DNA from: Elmis aenea
Taxonomy: Eukaryota; Arthropoda; Insecta; Coleoptera; Elmidae
DNA: 64,000 nt
NCBI GenBank assembly: GCA_947652605.1
Contig: OX393577.1
Span: 65,186,108-65,250,107 of the forward strand
Direction of reading: 5' to 3'
Shown here: in pieces, positions 43,784 to 55,605 of the stretch
Position numbering within the stretch: position 1 is the stretch's first letter
Layout: each line of letters opens with the position of its first letter
The notes under the pieces: model-generated
Told to the model about the DNA's origin: nothing
The model's database searches: none
The model's input: the letters and a program-made list of their open reading frames with translations, nothing else
Translations under genes and position numbers: made by a program

Positions 43784-44917
43784 CAGGGACTAAAAACGAA
43801 AAAAAAAATCCGTTCGTTTCTGTTCGGAAGGAAAACGAAATATATCGTTTTCGTTCTTTTCGTTCTAACCGAAAAATTTTTTTTTTCGTTTTCGTGAACC
43901 GAAATAATAACAGTTAAAACCGGTTTTACAATATTTTTTGTCGTCAAAAAATCATTTTTTTTTTCTAGTCAACACAACCCTCTATAAATACGATAACAAT
44001 ATTTGCGTCTCAATTAAAATATAAACGATGACGATGGGGTTTGATGCTCACGGACAGCATATTTTAGACTGGCGAACCATCGCCATATTAAATTGACCAA
44101 ATCGTTAAACACATTCACATTTACCCATTTTATTAAGTTTAACACCCGTAAGGTGCAAAAACACAACATGATTAGGTTAAATTAGACACACGAACTTTAT
44201 CTAAAAATATGAAAATATAGCTAGTGTTTTAAATTTGTTTTAGTACTAAAAATCTATGCATTTGAATTAAATAACATCCTGCTGTTATTATTTAAAAAGA
44301 CAAAAGAATGAATTCAAGTGGATAATTTACTAAATGTTATAAATAAAAAATTTGTACATACCATACAATATACATTTTCACATTCCGTTAAATCTTACTA
44401 GCAAGTAGCAACACATCTTCCAAAAATCTTCTTTTACATTAGTCTTTTTCGAAGTAAGAATAAATTTTACTATTATTATGTCTAAACGCAAATAAAACAT
44501 ACACATTAATAATATATATCCAATCAAGTGTATATTCTATATTGATGATCTAAAAAACAAATTAGAAATAGAGAATATCTGTACCGTTAATTGTGTTACA
44601 CGAAATTGCAAGTATAAACAATAAAGTAGTGAGTACATATTCACGTAAATATATGGAGAAAAGTGAAGCTCACTTATTTCAAGTGAGATTTTTTACTGCC
44701 TCGTGGAGTCTCCCCAGCACAAAAGGTAAATTCGCGTTTGTGTTTAACAAATAAAATTGAAATAGCGACAAAACCGGTTAAAACCGGTTAAAACCGGTTT
44801 TGGAAAATATGTATTTCGTTTTCGTTCTTGAACAAGAAATAATTTCGTTTTCGTTCTTAAAAAAAATTCGGTTAATTTCGTTTAACGTTTTCGTTTTCGT
44901 TCCGTTCTCAGTCCCTG
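43784..44917. mobile_element. hAT non-autonomous element with 8-bp TSD
   Basis: The ends are CAGGGACTAAAAACGAAAA and, reversed, CAGGGACTGAGAACGGAACG. The 8-bp duplication ATTAGAAC flanks it at 43776-43783 and 44918-44925, diagnostic for hAT. Near both ends the words TTTTCGTT and GAAAACGAAA are repeated many times. AAACCGGTT motifs sit just inside on both sides (43916 and 44770-44800). No transposase frame is visible, so it is 1,134 bp of non-coding hAT derivative. Confidence 0.9.
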
Positions 44918-45070
44918 ATTAGAACACTAAAATACTAGCAAGTTGAGTGATTGCTTTGATACAATCCAAATGACAATTGCATTGTACTTGAAACTCCTTA
45001 CCTAAAATCATGTTTATGTTAAACTAAAAAGTCACAAATCTTGCTTATAAGAAGAATGGCTGTTTGAAAA

Positions 45071-45112
45071 AATCTACCAGTTTCGAGACTCTTGTCTCTT
45101 CATCAGTAGATT
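45071..45112 (-). other. Hammerhead-like CTGATGA...GAAAC hairpin
   Basis: On the minus strand AATCTA is followed by CTGATGA, a stem GAGAC-AAGA-GTCTC, then GAAAC, TG and GTAGATT. CTGATGA and GAAA around a stem-loop are the two conserved strands of a hammerhead core, with one extra A before the stem. However, AATCTAC pairs directly with GTAGATT, which gives a simple extended hairpin, and I found no obvious cleavage strand. Such motifs are also common in Penelope-like and other retroelement ends. Confidence 0.35.
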
Positions 45113-45664
45113 ATGTTTTTATTCTTTAATATTAAAATAACGTCCTATAATTTTTGTCCAGATGAGTTAATTTTTAATTAAAAAACACTACTTGCATATA
45201 TTTATTTATGTTGTTAATGCATGTTAGAAACAAACCCAATACACAAACTACAGTAAAATGATCGCAATGTAACCAAGGCCTGTGGCTACAATTATCTTAA
45301 TTCGCATTAATTTTTAGTGTTTCATGGAATTTCGGTAAAGCTAAATGTTCCTACAGGAATTCTGCCTTCCGTATCGTTCATTTTCTACTCTCCAAGTTTA
45401 TAATTGTAACTTGAATTATTACTATAAATCTTGAACAATTAATTTTCACAACAATCGGTTGTGTAACTGTAGGTATTCAGGTGTTCCAAACTGCCTTTGA
45501 AACGTTCAGTTCATTTATAACTGAGTTTTTGACTGCTTTGAAAGCAACACAATGTTTGATAAACATTTTGTACGTAATTTTGTTGAAAACGTTTATAGAG
45601 TTTTTGGATTGTTGAATATTTTTAAACAATTTAACTACGAAATTGTATTATGAGGTCCAATTTA

Positions 45665-46084
45665 TACAGGTTGGTCCACTTTTTAGTAGCAGGACTTCAA
45701 CAGTCGATAGAAAAACTTATTTTAAATCGAATATTCCATATCAACATGGGTCCAAAAACGCTTCATTTTAAAGATTTTGAACAGGGCCGTACTAGTTTTT
45801 TATAAAATTTATTGCAACTGAACCCCACAACTCCACCACTGGCTGCTTGTGAGACTTGAAATTTTCACCGATCGTGGTAACCTGTAAGGTGGTGCTTGTA
45901 TACCAAATTTGGTTTAAATATATCTACTGGTTGAGAAACGGTTAAACATTATCGATATTTTTTCGAAAATTTCATCTTTAAAATGAAGCATTTTTGGACC
46001 CATGTTGATATGGAATATTCGATTTAAAATAAGTTTTTCTATCGACTGTTAAAGTCCTGCTCCTAAAAAGTGGACCACCCTGTA
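45665..46084. mobile_element. Foldback element with about 118-bp arms
   Basis: The outer ends read ACAGGTTGGTCCACTTTTTA and, reversed, ACAGGGTGGTCCACTTTTTA. The arms share GCAGGACTT, GTCGATAGAAAAACTTATTT, TCCATATCAACATGGGTCCA and TTCATTTTAAAGAT. The loop of about 190 bp is unique. A MITE related by its terminus to the ACAGGGTGT group. Confidence 0.8.
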
Positions 46085-47544
46085 TATAAAAAAAACTTGT
46101 AGGCCGTAGTACAGTGCATATACTTGACGAGTTTTAAAAAATGAGAAGGGTTATAAAAATGTATTTAATCGGTTTTTGAAAGATTTGGTTAACTAGTCAT
46201 TAGGCACTGACTGCATAAGTGTTTTATAATGTTTCTACGAACATCAAAGCCCATTGCACAATTTTTGACTGTTTGGCGAAATAAAATTCTAGGGTATAAA
46301 CATGACAAATTTTTAAACATTTTGAAGTATCCATAAAATAAATTATAATCGATGACTGAACGTATGTTTAGTTAAATACTTGTTTTTTTAAACTCATTGC
46401 ACCTATTACTCTCTTCGATCCATAATTAAACTCAATTTAAATCCATATTCAGCATTTTATGAAATAGGGACTGGATGAATCTTCGATGTGGACTGTATCT
46501 TAGAATTGTTTTATTGATAGAAAAAATAATTTTTTCTTATTGAACATAGATTTTATTTACATCGTTGTTTACTTAGTTACATCTATCTTGGCAGATACAA
46601 CCTTATTATTTTATATTGATAATTGAATATTAGTTGGCTAATTAGATCTTTACAGGGACTATGTTTACAGAAAACTCAAGGGTAAACTTTGCATTAGCAA
46701 AAAGCAATTTGCTAACTTCCTTAACATGTACACAAAATTTCAGAAAACACAGGAGAATAAAACTTTACGGATGAAGTTTTGTGCTTACTTTTAAAAATTA
46801 TTTCAAGCTATATTCAATAAAACATGCTCCGGCCATCACAAAAGAAAATATGTTTTTGCTTTGTTCGTGATAATAGCTGTGTTTGATTTAGGGGCTTCTC
46901 ATTTATCCCTTATCCTTTTTTTTTTAATACCACATTCGACGTTGTCCTATAGCAAAGGTATATTCAACATTGGATTAACAGAACGTAAAAACGCATACAA
47001 CTGGTCTGGTGTAAAGAAAATAACATTGTCGTAAAATGTCCCTAATAAAGGTGACATAAATTCAACCTATAACGGAAAATAAATGCAACCGTAAGATGAA
47101 TAATGGACGCTCTATAAAAGATAATTAAAAATTGATACAATAAAACTCATGTTGATCGCTAAAATCTCGACCATAACTTTTAGTTACAGCGACAAAGTTC
47201 ATCTCCTCAAAATATGTTTTTAACGATAAACTTTACTCACATCGTTAACTAAAGGAAATTTTACGATGTTTGATTATTTACAGGGGTTTATCTTTCTGCT
47301 TTGGGTACTAAAGAAGTTATGTTTTTTGATTGATTTTTGAAAGTATTTTGGAAGACTGCTTTGAACTGGTTGCTAGGGTATTATTCGGGTTGCTATGATA
47401 ATTGCGTTGACATTTAATTAAGCTTGTTCCAGCAGTAGTGGAATGAATGAGTAGCAGAATTTTTTAAGTGATGAAAATTTTACCCAAAATTTATTCCACA
47501 AAATGCAGCTTTTATTTAAAACACTGTAATAGTATATTACATAA
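46085..47544. other. AT-rich sequence, nothing recognised
   Basis: No supported exon, motif or repeat. Confidence 0.35.
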
Positions 47545-47735
47545 GATGAGTTTTAAGAAGCAAATACGCACGAGTGGAAAAGCTGCGCACGGAGCGGCGA
47601 GTGCGTCTTTCCACGAGTGCGTAATTGCTTTACAACTCGTGTTGTTAGCATACTTTTTCTACGATCACATAATACATACGATTTTAACGGTTTTTTTGCT
47701 AATATACACATGTAATTACGTTGTCTTGTCAATTT
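47545..47735. repeat. Dispersed repeat B, copy 2
   Basis: This is the second copy of the repeat at 33315-33520, in the same orientation. The 91-codon plus-strand frame across it is not conserved in the other copy. Confidence 0.7.
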
Positions 47736-47915
47736 TGACGTAAGCCTACTTTGACATTTCTAGACAAGTGTGCGTTTAGCTTACCGTGCGTAAGGACTTA
47801 CTTACTAGGCATGCAGGAAGTGTTTGACGTGAGTCTACTTTGATCATTTCTTTAAAAAACTGTGCTTTTTGCTTACCGTGCGTAAGGACCCACTTACTAT
47901 GCGGTAAGAGTCATT
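47736..47915 (+). repeat. Tandem duplication, about 85-95 bp unit
   Basis: Two units share TTGACGTAAGCCTACTTTGA-type starts (47736 and about 47824) and GCTTACCGTGCGTAAGGACY further in. A reverse-complement echo of the repeat B word (GATCGTAGAAAAAG) follows near 47924, so these pieces may belong to one larger element. Confidence 0.6.
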
Positions 47916-48659
47916 TACATTAGCGATCGTAGAAAAAGTTATTTTGCACACCGGAATCGCCCAAGTCCTACACAGAACTGTAATATGCTTTTGTAACAGC
48001 TATTCTAGGTATACATCACAGCATCTAAAAGTATTTTCGTGTGAATCTTTTAAAGCGTTAAATCCGCTACTGGTTCCTGAAGCAAAAAAATCGAAAGCGT
48101 TCTGTTATAAAAGGACTCAATAAATCCATCCATAAGTAAAATTTGCTGTAACATGAGCCTCTCTTTATGAGCAAATTTGTGTTTTTACAATATTAATTTA
48201 ACATGGTAATGCACTGTAGTTAACTAATCAGGTCAAACGCCTGAACTCCGCGCTTTTTGCATATTTGTAACTCCTCTTTTTATCTGTAATCCAGCTTAGA
48301 GTTGTCAGGGTTATTTTAGTGACTTTCCTTCGTCACGTAGGGTTTTTAATCAGTGAATCTCAATGTGTTTTATACCAGATAATATTACGAAATCCCACAC
48401 GTTTTACAGAGAGTTCCGTTAATTCTTCGAACTTGTACAGGTTATTATTATGTATATTTTAACGCTAATAATTTTGTAATTATTTACTCATGTTGTTTTA
48501 TTTATTTATTTTTTTAAATTTAAAGGTGGTGTTGTTGACAGTAATTCTTTGCAGCTCGTCGTTATGACTTTAAACGGGCTACCAATCAGAAATGTTTAGC
48601 ACACATATAAGTACGTCACACACAAATTTATAATTTATAACTTCCAATATTGAGAGCAT

Positions 48660-49740
48660 ACTGAAAAAAAGGTTGAAAAATTTAACAGAGGCGCAGTTGG
48701 AAGAAGCCCAGTGCGGTTTTAGAAAGGGAAGAGGAGTCCAAGCACATATTTACTATGAAGCAACTGATAAAAAAGAACTCAAACGACACCATATAATATC
48801 TAGTTTTTGTCGACTTCAAGAAAGCATTTGACAACATCTCAAGAAAAGAGGTATGGAATAGTCTTAGACAAAGAGGAATTAGTAAAAAGCTAGAAAAAGC
48901 TATTTTAAGTATATGCAGAAACACAAGAAATTATGTCAGAACAGGAAGCCTAGAGTCAGAGGAATTCGTAACCAAAGAGAGGAATTTAGACAAGAGGGAG
49001 TAATGAGCCCAACTCTTTTCAATTTAGTTCTCGATGACGTAATGGAAGATACGAAGAGTAAAACAAATAAATTATAAGCAGGGTGTAGACATATGCAAAT
49101 GGTAGAAATAGTGGAATGTGCTTTTGCCGACGATTTGATGAACTACGCAAAGAACGAAAAAGAACTACAAAAGAATTTAGACATCTGGAAGACAGCATTA
49201 GAAACGAGAAAAATGAAAATAAATGTCGCTTAAATCAAAGTAATGACAACTGGAAAGAAAGAATCAAACATAACAATAAAACTAGATGGAATAGAGATAG
49301 AGCAAACAGAAACATTCATGTATTTGGGAGTAAATATACATAAAGATGGAAAGGGAGAGGCTGAAATCAACAACCGAATAGAGAATACAACTAAACTTTT
49401 CTACACCCTTAATAACACATTTATAACGAAAAAAAAATATCGAAGAAAACGAAAATGAAAGTGTACAACACAATATTCAAACCAATTCTGACATACGGAT
49501 GCGAAAGCTGGGTGTTAAGCAGTCAAATGAAAAGCAAAATACAGGCGCTAGAAATGGTATTTAAGAGCATAGAAAAACAACATCTAAAGTGGTTTGGGCA
49601 TCTAGTAAGGATGGAGGATGGAAGACAAACGCAAAGAATATGGCTAGGCAAAATCTATACCGAAAAGACAAAGAGGATGGCCGAGGAAAGCATTAAATCA
49701 AGTGGTGGCTCAATGAAGGTTAAAGGAATGACCTGAAGTG
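48660..49740 (+). mobile_element. LINE reverse transcriptase remnant, frameshifted
   Basis: Successive frames give EEAQCGFRKGRG, VMSPTLFNLVLDDVME, the catalytic [60 protein letters not shown] and [15 protein letters not shown]. Many stops and shifts occur, but the order of RT and C-terminal blocks is intact. It resembles the element at 10738-11766 in layout but is much more decayed. Confidence 0.82.
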
Positions 49741-50884
49741 AGGGGATGAGGATGGCAAGGAACAAGAGAGAGTGGACAGTGTTTATTCACGAAACTGGTT
49801 GATATTTTGTAACGTACCTCAATACCTTCGGGTATTAAATAACGCCATGATCAATAAAATAATACAACTTCCATTATTTAATTCTTTTGACATCGTTTTA
49901 AGCTCGTAGGACCCCAGAAACGCACCGCATACTATTGTAAGCAGTTTTACAATACCTGTTAATGTGTTGTCAAATGTTAAATGTTACATTATCGTTATCC
50001 ATTGATCACAGTCATAACAGCAAACTCCGTTACAGATAGAGTTTCAGAAACTCGATTGTTTGTTTAAATTTATATAACAGTTGAGCTATTGTTACTGTTA
50101 ACGGTAAACAGCTGACCTAGTTTACTAGAATTTCATTTCGCACCCGTTTAGAATGTAATTTACATTTTGATGGATGATGCGAACGTGCAGGATTTTTTGA
50201 AAACGTGTAGGTTTTGCCATAATTTTGGAATCGATTGAAACACAACATTTTGGCTTATATCAGTCGTACGCAAATGTGTGTGTCTTTTTCGGACTAACAT
50301 ATTATTGCGAAAGATTTTTCAGGATGGACGATAAATTCAGGTATTGGAAACAACGAACATAAAATCTCTGGCCGTTACTTATGTTGTAGACTAACAAAAT
50401 ATTTCATATATCTTTATATTATGTGAATTTCTCTTTTTGGTAAAATACTTTTGTATGGCTTGAAAAAATAATAAATCTGCACTTTCGTGCGTGATTTTAT
50501 TAACAGTAGTAGGCTTTGATAAAACAGATTATATGAAGTTTATCATGTCAGATATCATGCAAGAACATTATTAATCGGGTTAATGAGGACGTGTTTCAAA
50601 TAGAAATGACCGTTGAGCATGCATGCGTGTGAATAACAACTAGAAAAATTAATGTCCGTGTAATATTATCTGCGTTCGTTTCCCGTTTCTTCCTAATCTA
50701 AGAAATTAAGTGATAAATCACATTACATAATACAGGCGAGTTGTGCAAGGAGTTCCGTTTTGTTTCAACAAAAAACATGCAAAATAAGTACCTATAGCAC
50801 AAAAAGTAACACATGAACCATTTATTATTGATGTGGTGTGAGTCAATTTCTGGTAAAACTTGAGACTACAAATAATTTATATTA
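49741..50884. other. AT-rich sequence, nothing recognised
   Basis: No supported exon, motif or repeat. Confidence 0.35.
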
Positions 50885-50975
50885 TACATACCGGGTGTAA
50901 CTGAGTACTTGGTACACTCCTTTTATTCTTTAGTTTTGATTTTAGATTAATGAAATTTTAGACATATGATATGCG
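50885..50975. mobile_element. Half copy of the 13.9-kb foldback family
   Basis: CATACCGGGTGTAACTGAGT, TGGTACACTCC, TTTAGTTTTGATTTTAGATT and GACATATGATATG match the left arm and loop edge of 13942-14130. The opposite arm is missing. Confidence 0.65.
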
Positions 50976-51851
50976 TAAAAAACAGGAATATTAGAACAAA
51001 TTTACACTATTGTTTTACTTCCGGTTTCGCCGAAAATGACCCTAACTTTGTTATTTCAAATGGAACACCCTGCATATTTTTACATTTTCGTAAAGAGGAA
51101 GCAATTTTGAAAACAACTGCACCATTTTGATTAATTTTTATGAACTCAAATAATTTTTGGACGAAAATGTGTTTTTTTGTTAAGTGCATAAGAATGTATT
51201 TTCAACGTATATTTTACTTAATACTACGGCAATCAATAGAATTTGTTTATGAAAAATATCTAAATTACTATTGAATATTTAGTACTTCAGAATAATTCTC
51301 TAAAACAGAAACATTTTGTGATACTTTAACACTGACACACCTATATCTTTTCACGATGATTAACAGAATTGATTTATATCATGCATATTGTGTGTGACGC
51401 ATTCAAATCCTGAGAATTTATTAGCAGAATTTCGAATACATACCCCATTCGTTACAGTATACTGAGTAATATCCTCGTTACCCCACTGTATAAGAAACAA
51501 TCCTGAATATTTAACCCTAATTTAGTGCCTATATATTACCGTTATATTGATGATGTTAAATTACGGCAAAAACGCTTATTAAATTAAGTACTTTGAATGA
51601 AATATTACCGGTGCTTTATTACAACCAAAAATCCGTGAAATTTTCAATTTTATAGGAGATTAAAAAAGATTTATTTGCCAGAAATTTGGCAGTAAACGTA
51701 TAAATACACTTATTTACAACAAAAATTAAATATGTTTAGCTAGTGTTTTATAAATATAAAGGGACTAGCACTAATCGTTTCAATGTTTAAAAACATATTG
51801 CTTGGAATTTAACATTAAAAATTGGAACAATTTTGTAGTACACCCCTTGAT
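50976..51851. other. AT-rich sequence, nothing recognised
   Basis: A 60-codon minus-strand frame at 51007-51189 has no motif. Confidence 0.35.
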
Positions 51852-52084
51852 CAGCGTTTCTCAAACTATGAACACTCGTGTTCCGCGACAAGTAATAAGT
51901 CTTCCATGTAAAAGTATCATAAGTAATATGACCAAAACAGGAAATCTGCTGGGAGAAGTGTATTAATATTTGTACAGATTGTGCTCAGGCAATGGCTGGT
52001 AAGATCAAAGGAGTTGTAACACGTATCCTGCAAGTAGCTGCAAGAGCCACCAAAAGTCATTGTGTTTTGCATAGACAAGCACCT
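51852..52084 (+). mobile_element. hAT (ZBED/Charlie-like) element fragment
   Basis: CAGCGTTTCTCAAACTATGA followed by GTTCCGCGAC matches a hAT-type terminus. After a deletion, the frame at 51972-52084 reads CTDCAQAMAGKIKGVV, then TRILQVAARATKSHCVLHRQ, the conserved catalytic-region sequence of ZBED5/FAM200-like hAT transposases. The element is therefore internally deleted. Its continuation is interrupted at 52085 by the SINE-like insertion. Confidence 0.7.
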
Positions 52085-52346
52085 CTACCGAGCTTGATGG
52101 CTGGTTGTTGCAATCGGGAGGTCTTGGATTCGAATCCCAAGGTCGAATGTCATTATAGAGGTTTCAGGTGGTTACCTCTACATTTAAGGCAAATGCTGTG
52201 GCAGTATTTCCACCTATCCTTGCCCCTCCTGGACTATCCACATCCTTAAACACTATCCTTGTATCCCTAACGTCTGAAGAGGGGTCAAAACCCCTACAGC
52301 AGTCTGCTGCGCGAGCCAAACACACTTGCGTGAACCTACACCTACC
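52085..52346 (+). mobile_element. SINE-like insertion with tRNA-like head and 13-bp TSD
   Basis: The 262-bp insert is flanked by TAGACAAGCACCT at 52072-52084 and 52347-52359, a clear target-site duplication. Near its start GATGGCTGGTTGTTGC resembles a pol III A box. About 35 bp on, TTGGATTCGAATCCCAAGG forms a T-arm with a B-box core (GGATTCGAATCC). The 3' part (ACGTCTGAAGAGGGGTCAAA and AAACACACTTGCGTGAACC) is not A-rich. The 91-codon frame over it is incidental. Confidence 0.7.
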
Positions 52347-52359
52347 TAGACAAGCACCT

Positions 52360-54964
52360 AGTAACAACAAAATCCTATTTAAGTATAGAAAATTTAAAAA
52401 ACTAAACCCAACAGATCTTATACGCAACCAATATTTTATTTGATTTTAAATAAAATTAATATTATAACCATTTGAAAAAAGTCTTTTTCAAAGGCATCAA
52501 AATTTTAAATCCATTTGGATAATGTGTTTAGATTTTATTGGTATTTTTAAGGCAGCATATTAGTATTACTGATTGATAAGATCAGCATTAATAAAATTAG
52601 AAAAAGCCTAGCAATGAAAGATGTTATTTATTTCACGATTGGTTAATTCTGCAGTCGTTTTCCCGACATGTTTAATAACATGTTGAAATGTTTTGATAAT
52701 TGGATGGAACTTTCTGATATCCGGATGGGTTAGGACGTCGGACGAAAAACAGAATCCAAGTTCATTTTTTTAACGATGATATTAAAGGCAAATTGACTTC
52801 TGAAATGTTCTCCACATACAAAAAAAGTAATCAAACATATCAAAGAGTTTATGTTTTGATCCGCAAATCGATTACAAATTCGGCAACTATAACTTGGCAT
52901 GAACTGTGAATCATTATCCAACAGGGATAAGTCAGAGATTCACTGTCATTTTAATGGAAATAAACGTCTAAGCTTAATATAAATCGGTCGTTTTTGACCG
53001 TATTTCCGCTACAAGCTTGCAGAATTGCACCCTTCAGTCGTAACTGTGCCAATCTAGTTCTTGAGCAGTGATTAATTTGTATGAACGAAATTTATTTGTA
53101 CCAGTTCGCTCAGACTCCAGTGCGATTGAATCTAGTTCTTCCACAATTTTTCGAGAGCTTCTTGGAGAGTAAGTAACTTCACGTTTGTAGATAACAGGTT
53201 TTTTGAGTACGATTTTATCAACTTGCTAGATTAGTCATTGCCAAGGATCTCTTGTCGAAATGCAATACCAATTTCAAGACAATTGTCAGCAAATAGGGTA
53301 ATAATTAAGATTGCATCTGATGTAGTGATGACAGTCTTAAAGTGGTATTACATTTTTACAATAGATCTTGACAGAAAAATAATTGAATATTGTATTATTA
53401 TTTTTTTAAGTTTAACAGTTTTAACTATTAAATGATTTAGTGTTACATAAGTTTTTAACATTAGATTATTTCAAATTACTGCAATTAATCTTAAACACAT
53501 GATGTTTCTGAAATTGCATTTTTGGGTAGCCAAATTTCGTGCTTTTAAATTTTTAAATTCAACTTTAAACTTTTTTTTTTTTACACAAATAACCGCAGTC
53601 CAAAGTACAATGCGCGCTGCGCTGTATTAATAAAAGTGTCACGTAGCACTATTTTAATAATTTCTGAATTTTTATTAAAAACGAAAAACCGTGCAATCGC
53701 GTTAAGAAAGTCCAACTCGTAAGCTTACATTAAGAACAGAGATAAAAGCTGAGGTCAAAAGCCTAAAGACACAAGATTTTATAAGCCTGCCATGAATACC
53801 AAACAAATATTATCGTTTTTCTTCGTTTATTCCTCAGTTACTTCGAGTCTGTGAAAGGATTTCTTTGGGAGAATTCTAGCTCTCGTCTATTATGTCGTAC
53901 ACATTGCATTTACTGAGACGATATTTTTTGATAATCGGTTGTTTATCTAAGAATGCTTCTTGATATTATCTAAATTTATTATGTTTTCTAGCAAGATTGG
54001 ATAATATAGTAGAATAAAATATTACTTTGCGGTGGGGTGGCTCCAACATCTTTCAAAATAATGAAAATATTAAGGCAACAAGTGTCATAAATAATATGAA
54101 TTTTTATCCATCTCGCTGTCTTTTTATAGATGGGCCATTACGAGATGATAGAAAAAGATGCTTGGAAAAAATGTTCTAAAAATAAGCTATTAAAAAAGCG
54201 TCAAGGTAATTAAATCTGTAATGCTATGCAACGAAACTTATAGTATAATCCCTTTTAAACCCTCTCATTTCACTTATCTTAAAACTTCTTCGGTGATGCG
54301 AACTAAAACAATGTATTTGTTAGTGAATCATGTGACAACAATGTAATAACGAATGTGATCTACCTAGTAGCGTGGGTTGATCCAGGCTTCGAAGTAAATA
54401 ACTGCAGGAGAAAAGGATTACATCATCGCAAACTCTGGTATTCATAGTCATATTCGCTAACAACAAACAAGGGTTTTCTCGTAGTTTGATTTGATATAGA
54501 AATTAATTTTACTTCCGATGATATAAAGAGATAGGAACATTGCATTTCGCATCGGAATTTTCGTCTTTGTTACAGCGTTTCTGGGACTGCTTTTATCAAC
54601 GTACATAATTAGTTATGCAAATTTAATTTATCTTTAATGACATAGAATAGTCTTTATAGAAACATTCATCTCTAACGTGAATAAATTAAACAAATTTAAG
54701 TTGTAAAATGCGTTAGAATTCCAAATGAAAACACCTAAAAACTGTGTTATACATACCCAACCAACTTATGTATACAATAAATAACATTAAAATATTCGTT
54801 TGTACGATGAAAAAGGAAATTAAAGTATTCTGGGGAAAATTAGAAATTTCAGAAGAAGCTAAAGGAGATTTAAGGTTAAATAAGTTTACTTTTAATTCAG
54901 TTATTTAATTATTTCAATTGAAAAACATATACATACTATTTCATATCATAGCTTAATTCTGCTT
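52360..54964. other. AT-rich sequence, nothing recognised
   Basis: The first 80 bp may continue the interrupted hAT element. No exon, RNA gene or repeat is supported beyond it. Confidence 0.35.
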
Positions 54965-55605
54965 AACTTGTAAAATAACAGTTTTTTGCAGCCTAGTTTT
55001 CATTTCTTGCAGTCTATTCTGTCATCTGTTGTGATATCTTTACTGGCTATCGCTTCTTCCAGCTCGTTTTGCCATGTTCTTCTTGGTCTTCCATTCGTTT
55101 TGCGATTTGGTGGATGCCACTTTAACATCTTACTTGGCCATCGTGTTTCTCCGGTCTCCATTATATCAATATCAATTCATATTGTTTTTCTTATTCCAGT
55201 ATTCCTATCATTGCTAGTGAGTCGACAACATCTTCTCCAAAACTTCATTTCCATCGTCTGTATCTTAGAAGCTTTCTTTTTATTAATTATCAATTGCTCA
55301 GATCCATAAATAACAATACTTTCTACATCAGCCCCTGTTTCTTCTTGCGTGGCATGTATCTATATATCTATTTCTTCTTCCTTCAAGATAACTTGGTCAT
55401 CAGCAAAATGCAAGCTTTATAGATTTTCTTCTCCGATGGATATACCCATAAGTTTGCACGTTTGTTCCCAATTTCTTAGGACTCCTAAATAGATTTCAAA
55501 CAGTCAAACAATTCTAAACTCATTTTGCTCTTCAGAGTCTGTCCAATAGTTTTCTATTCTATTCTTCAGGATCTTTCCGTATAGCGTATAGTTTGCGAAA
55601 CGAAT
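54965..55605 (-). mobile_element. LINE ORF2 C-terminal remnant
   Basis: The minus strand shows LAFADDQVILKEEEE near 55370-55420, followed across frame breaks by KMLKWHPPNRKTNGRPRRTW and NELEEAIASKD ending near 54990. This is the catalytic FADD followed by the GRPRRTW tail of a non-LTR ORF2. It is decayed. Confidence 0.7.

Noticed and set aside
47468..47743. 91-codon plus-strand frame
   Set aside because: It overlaps repeat B, and the corresponding frame is not kept in the 33.3-kb copy.
52115..52145. A free-standing tRNA gene
   Set aside because: Only a T-arm/B box and a weak A box are present, with no acceptor stem or anticodon arm. The 13-bp TSD marks it as part of a SINE-like insert.
52168..52443. 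91-codon plus-strand frame
   Set aside because: It spans the SINE-like insert and its TSD, so it is a composite of unrelated sequence.
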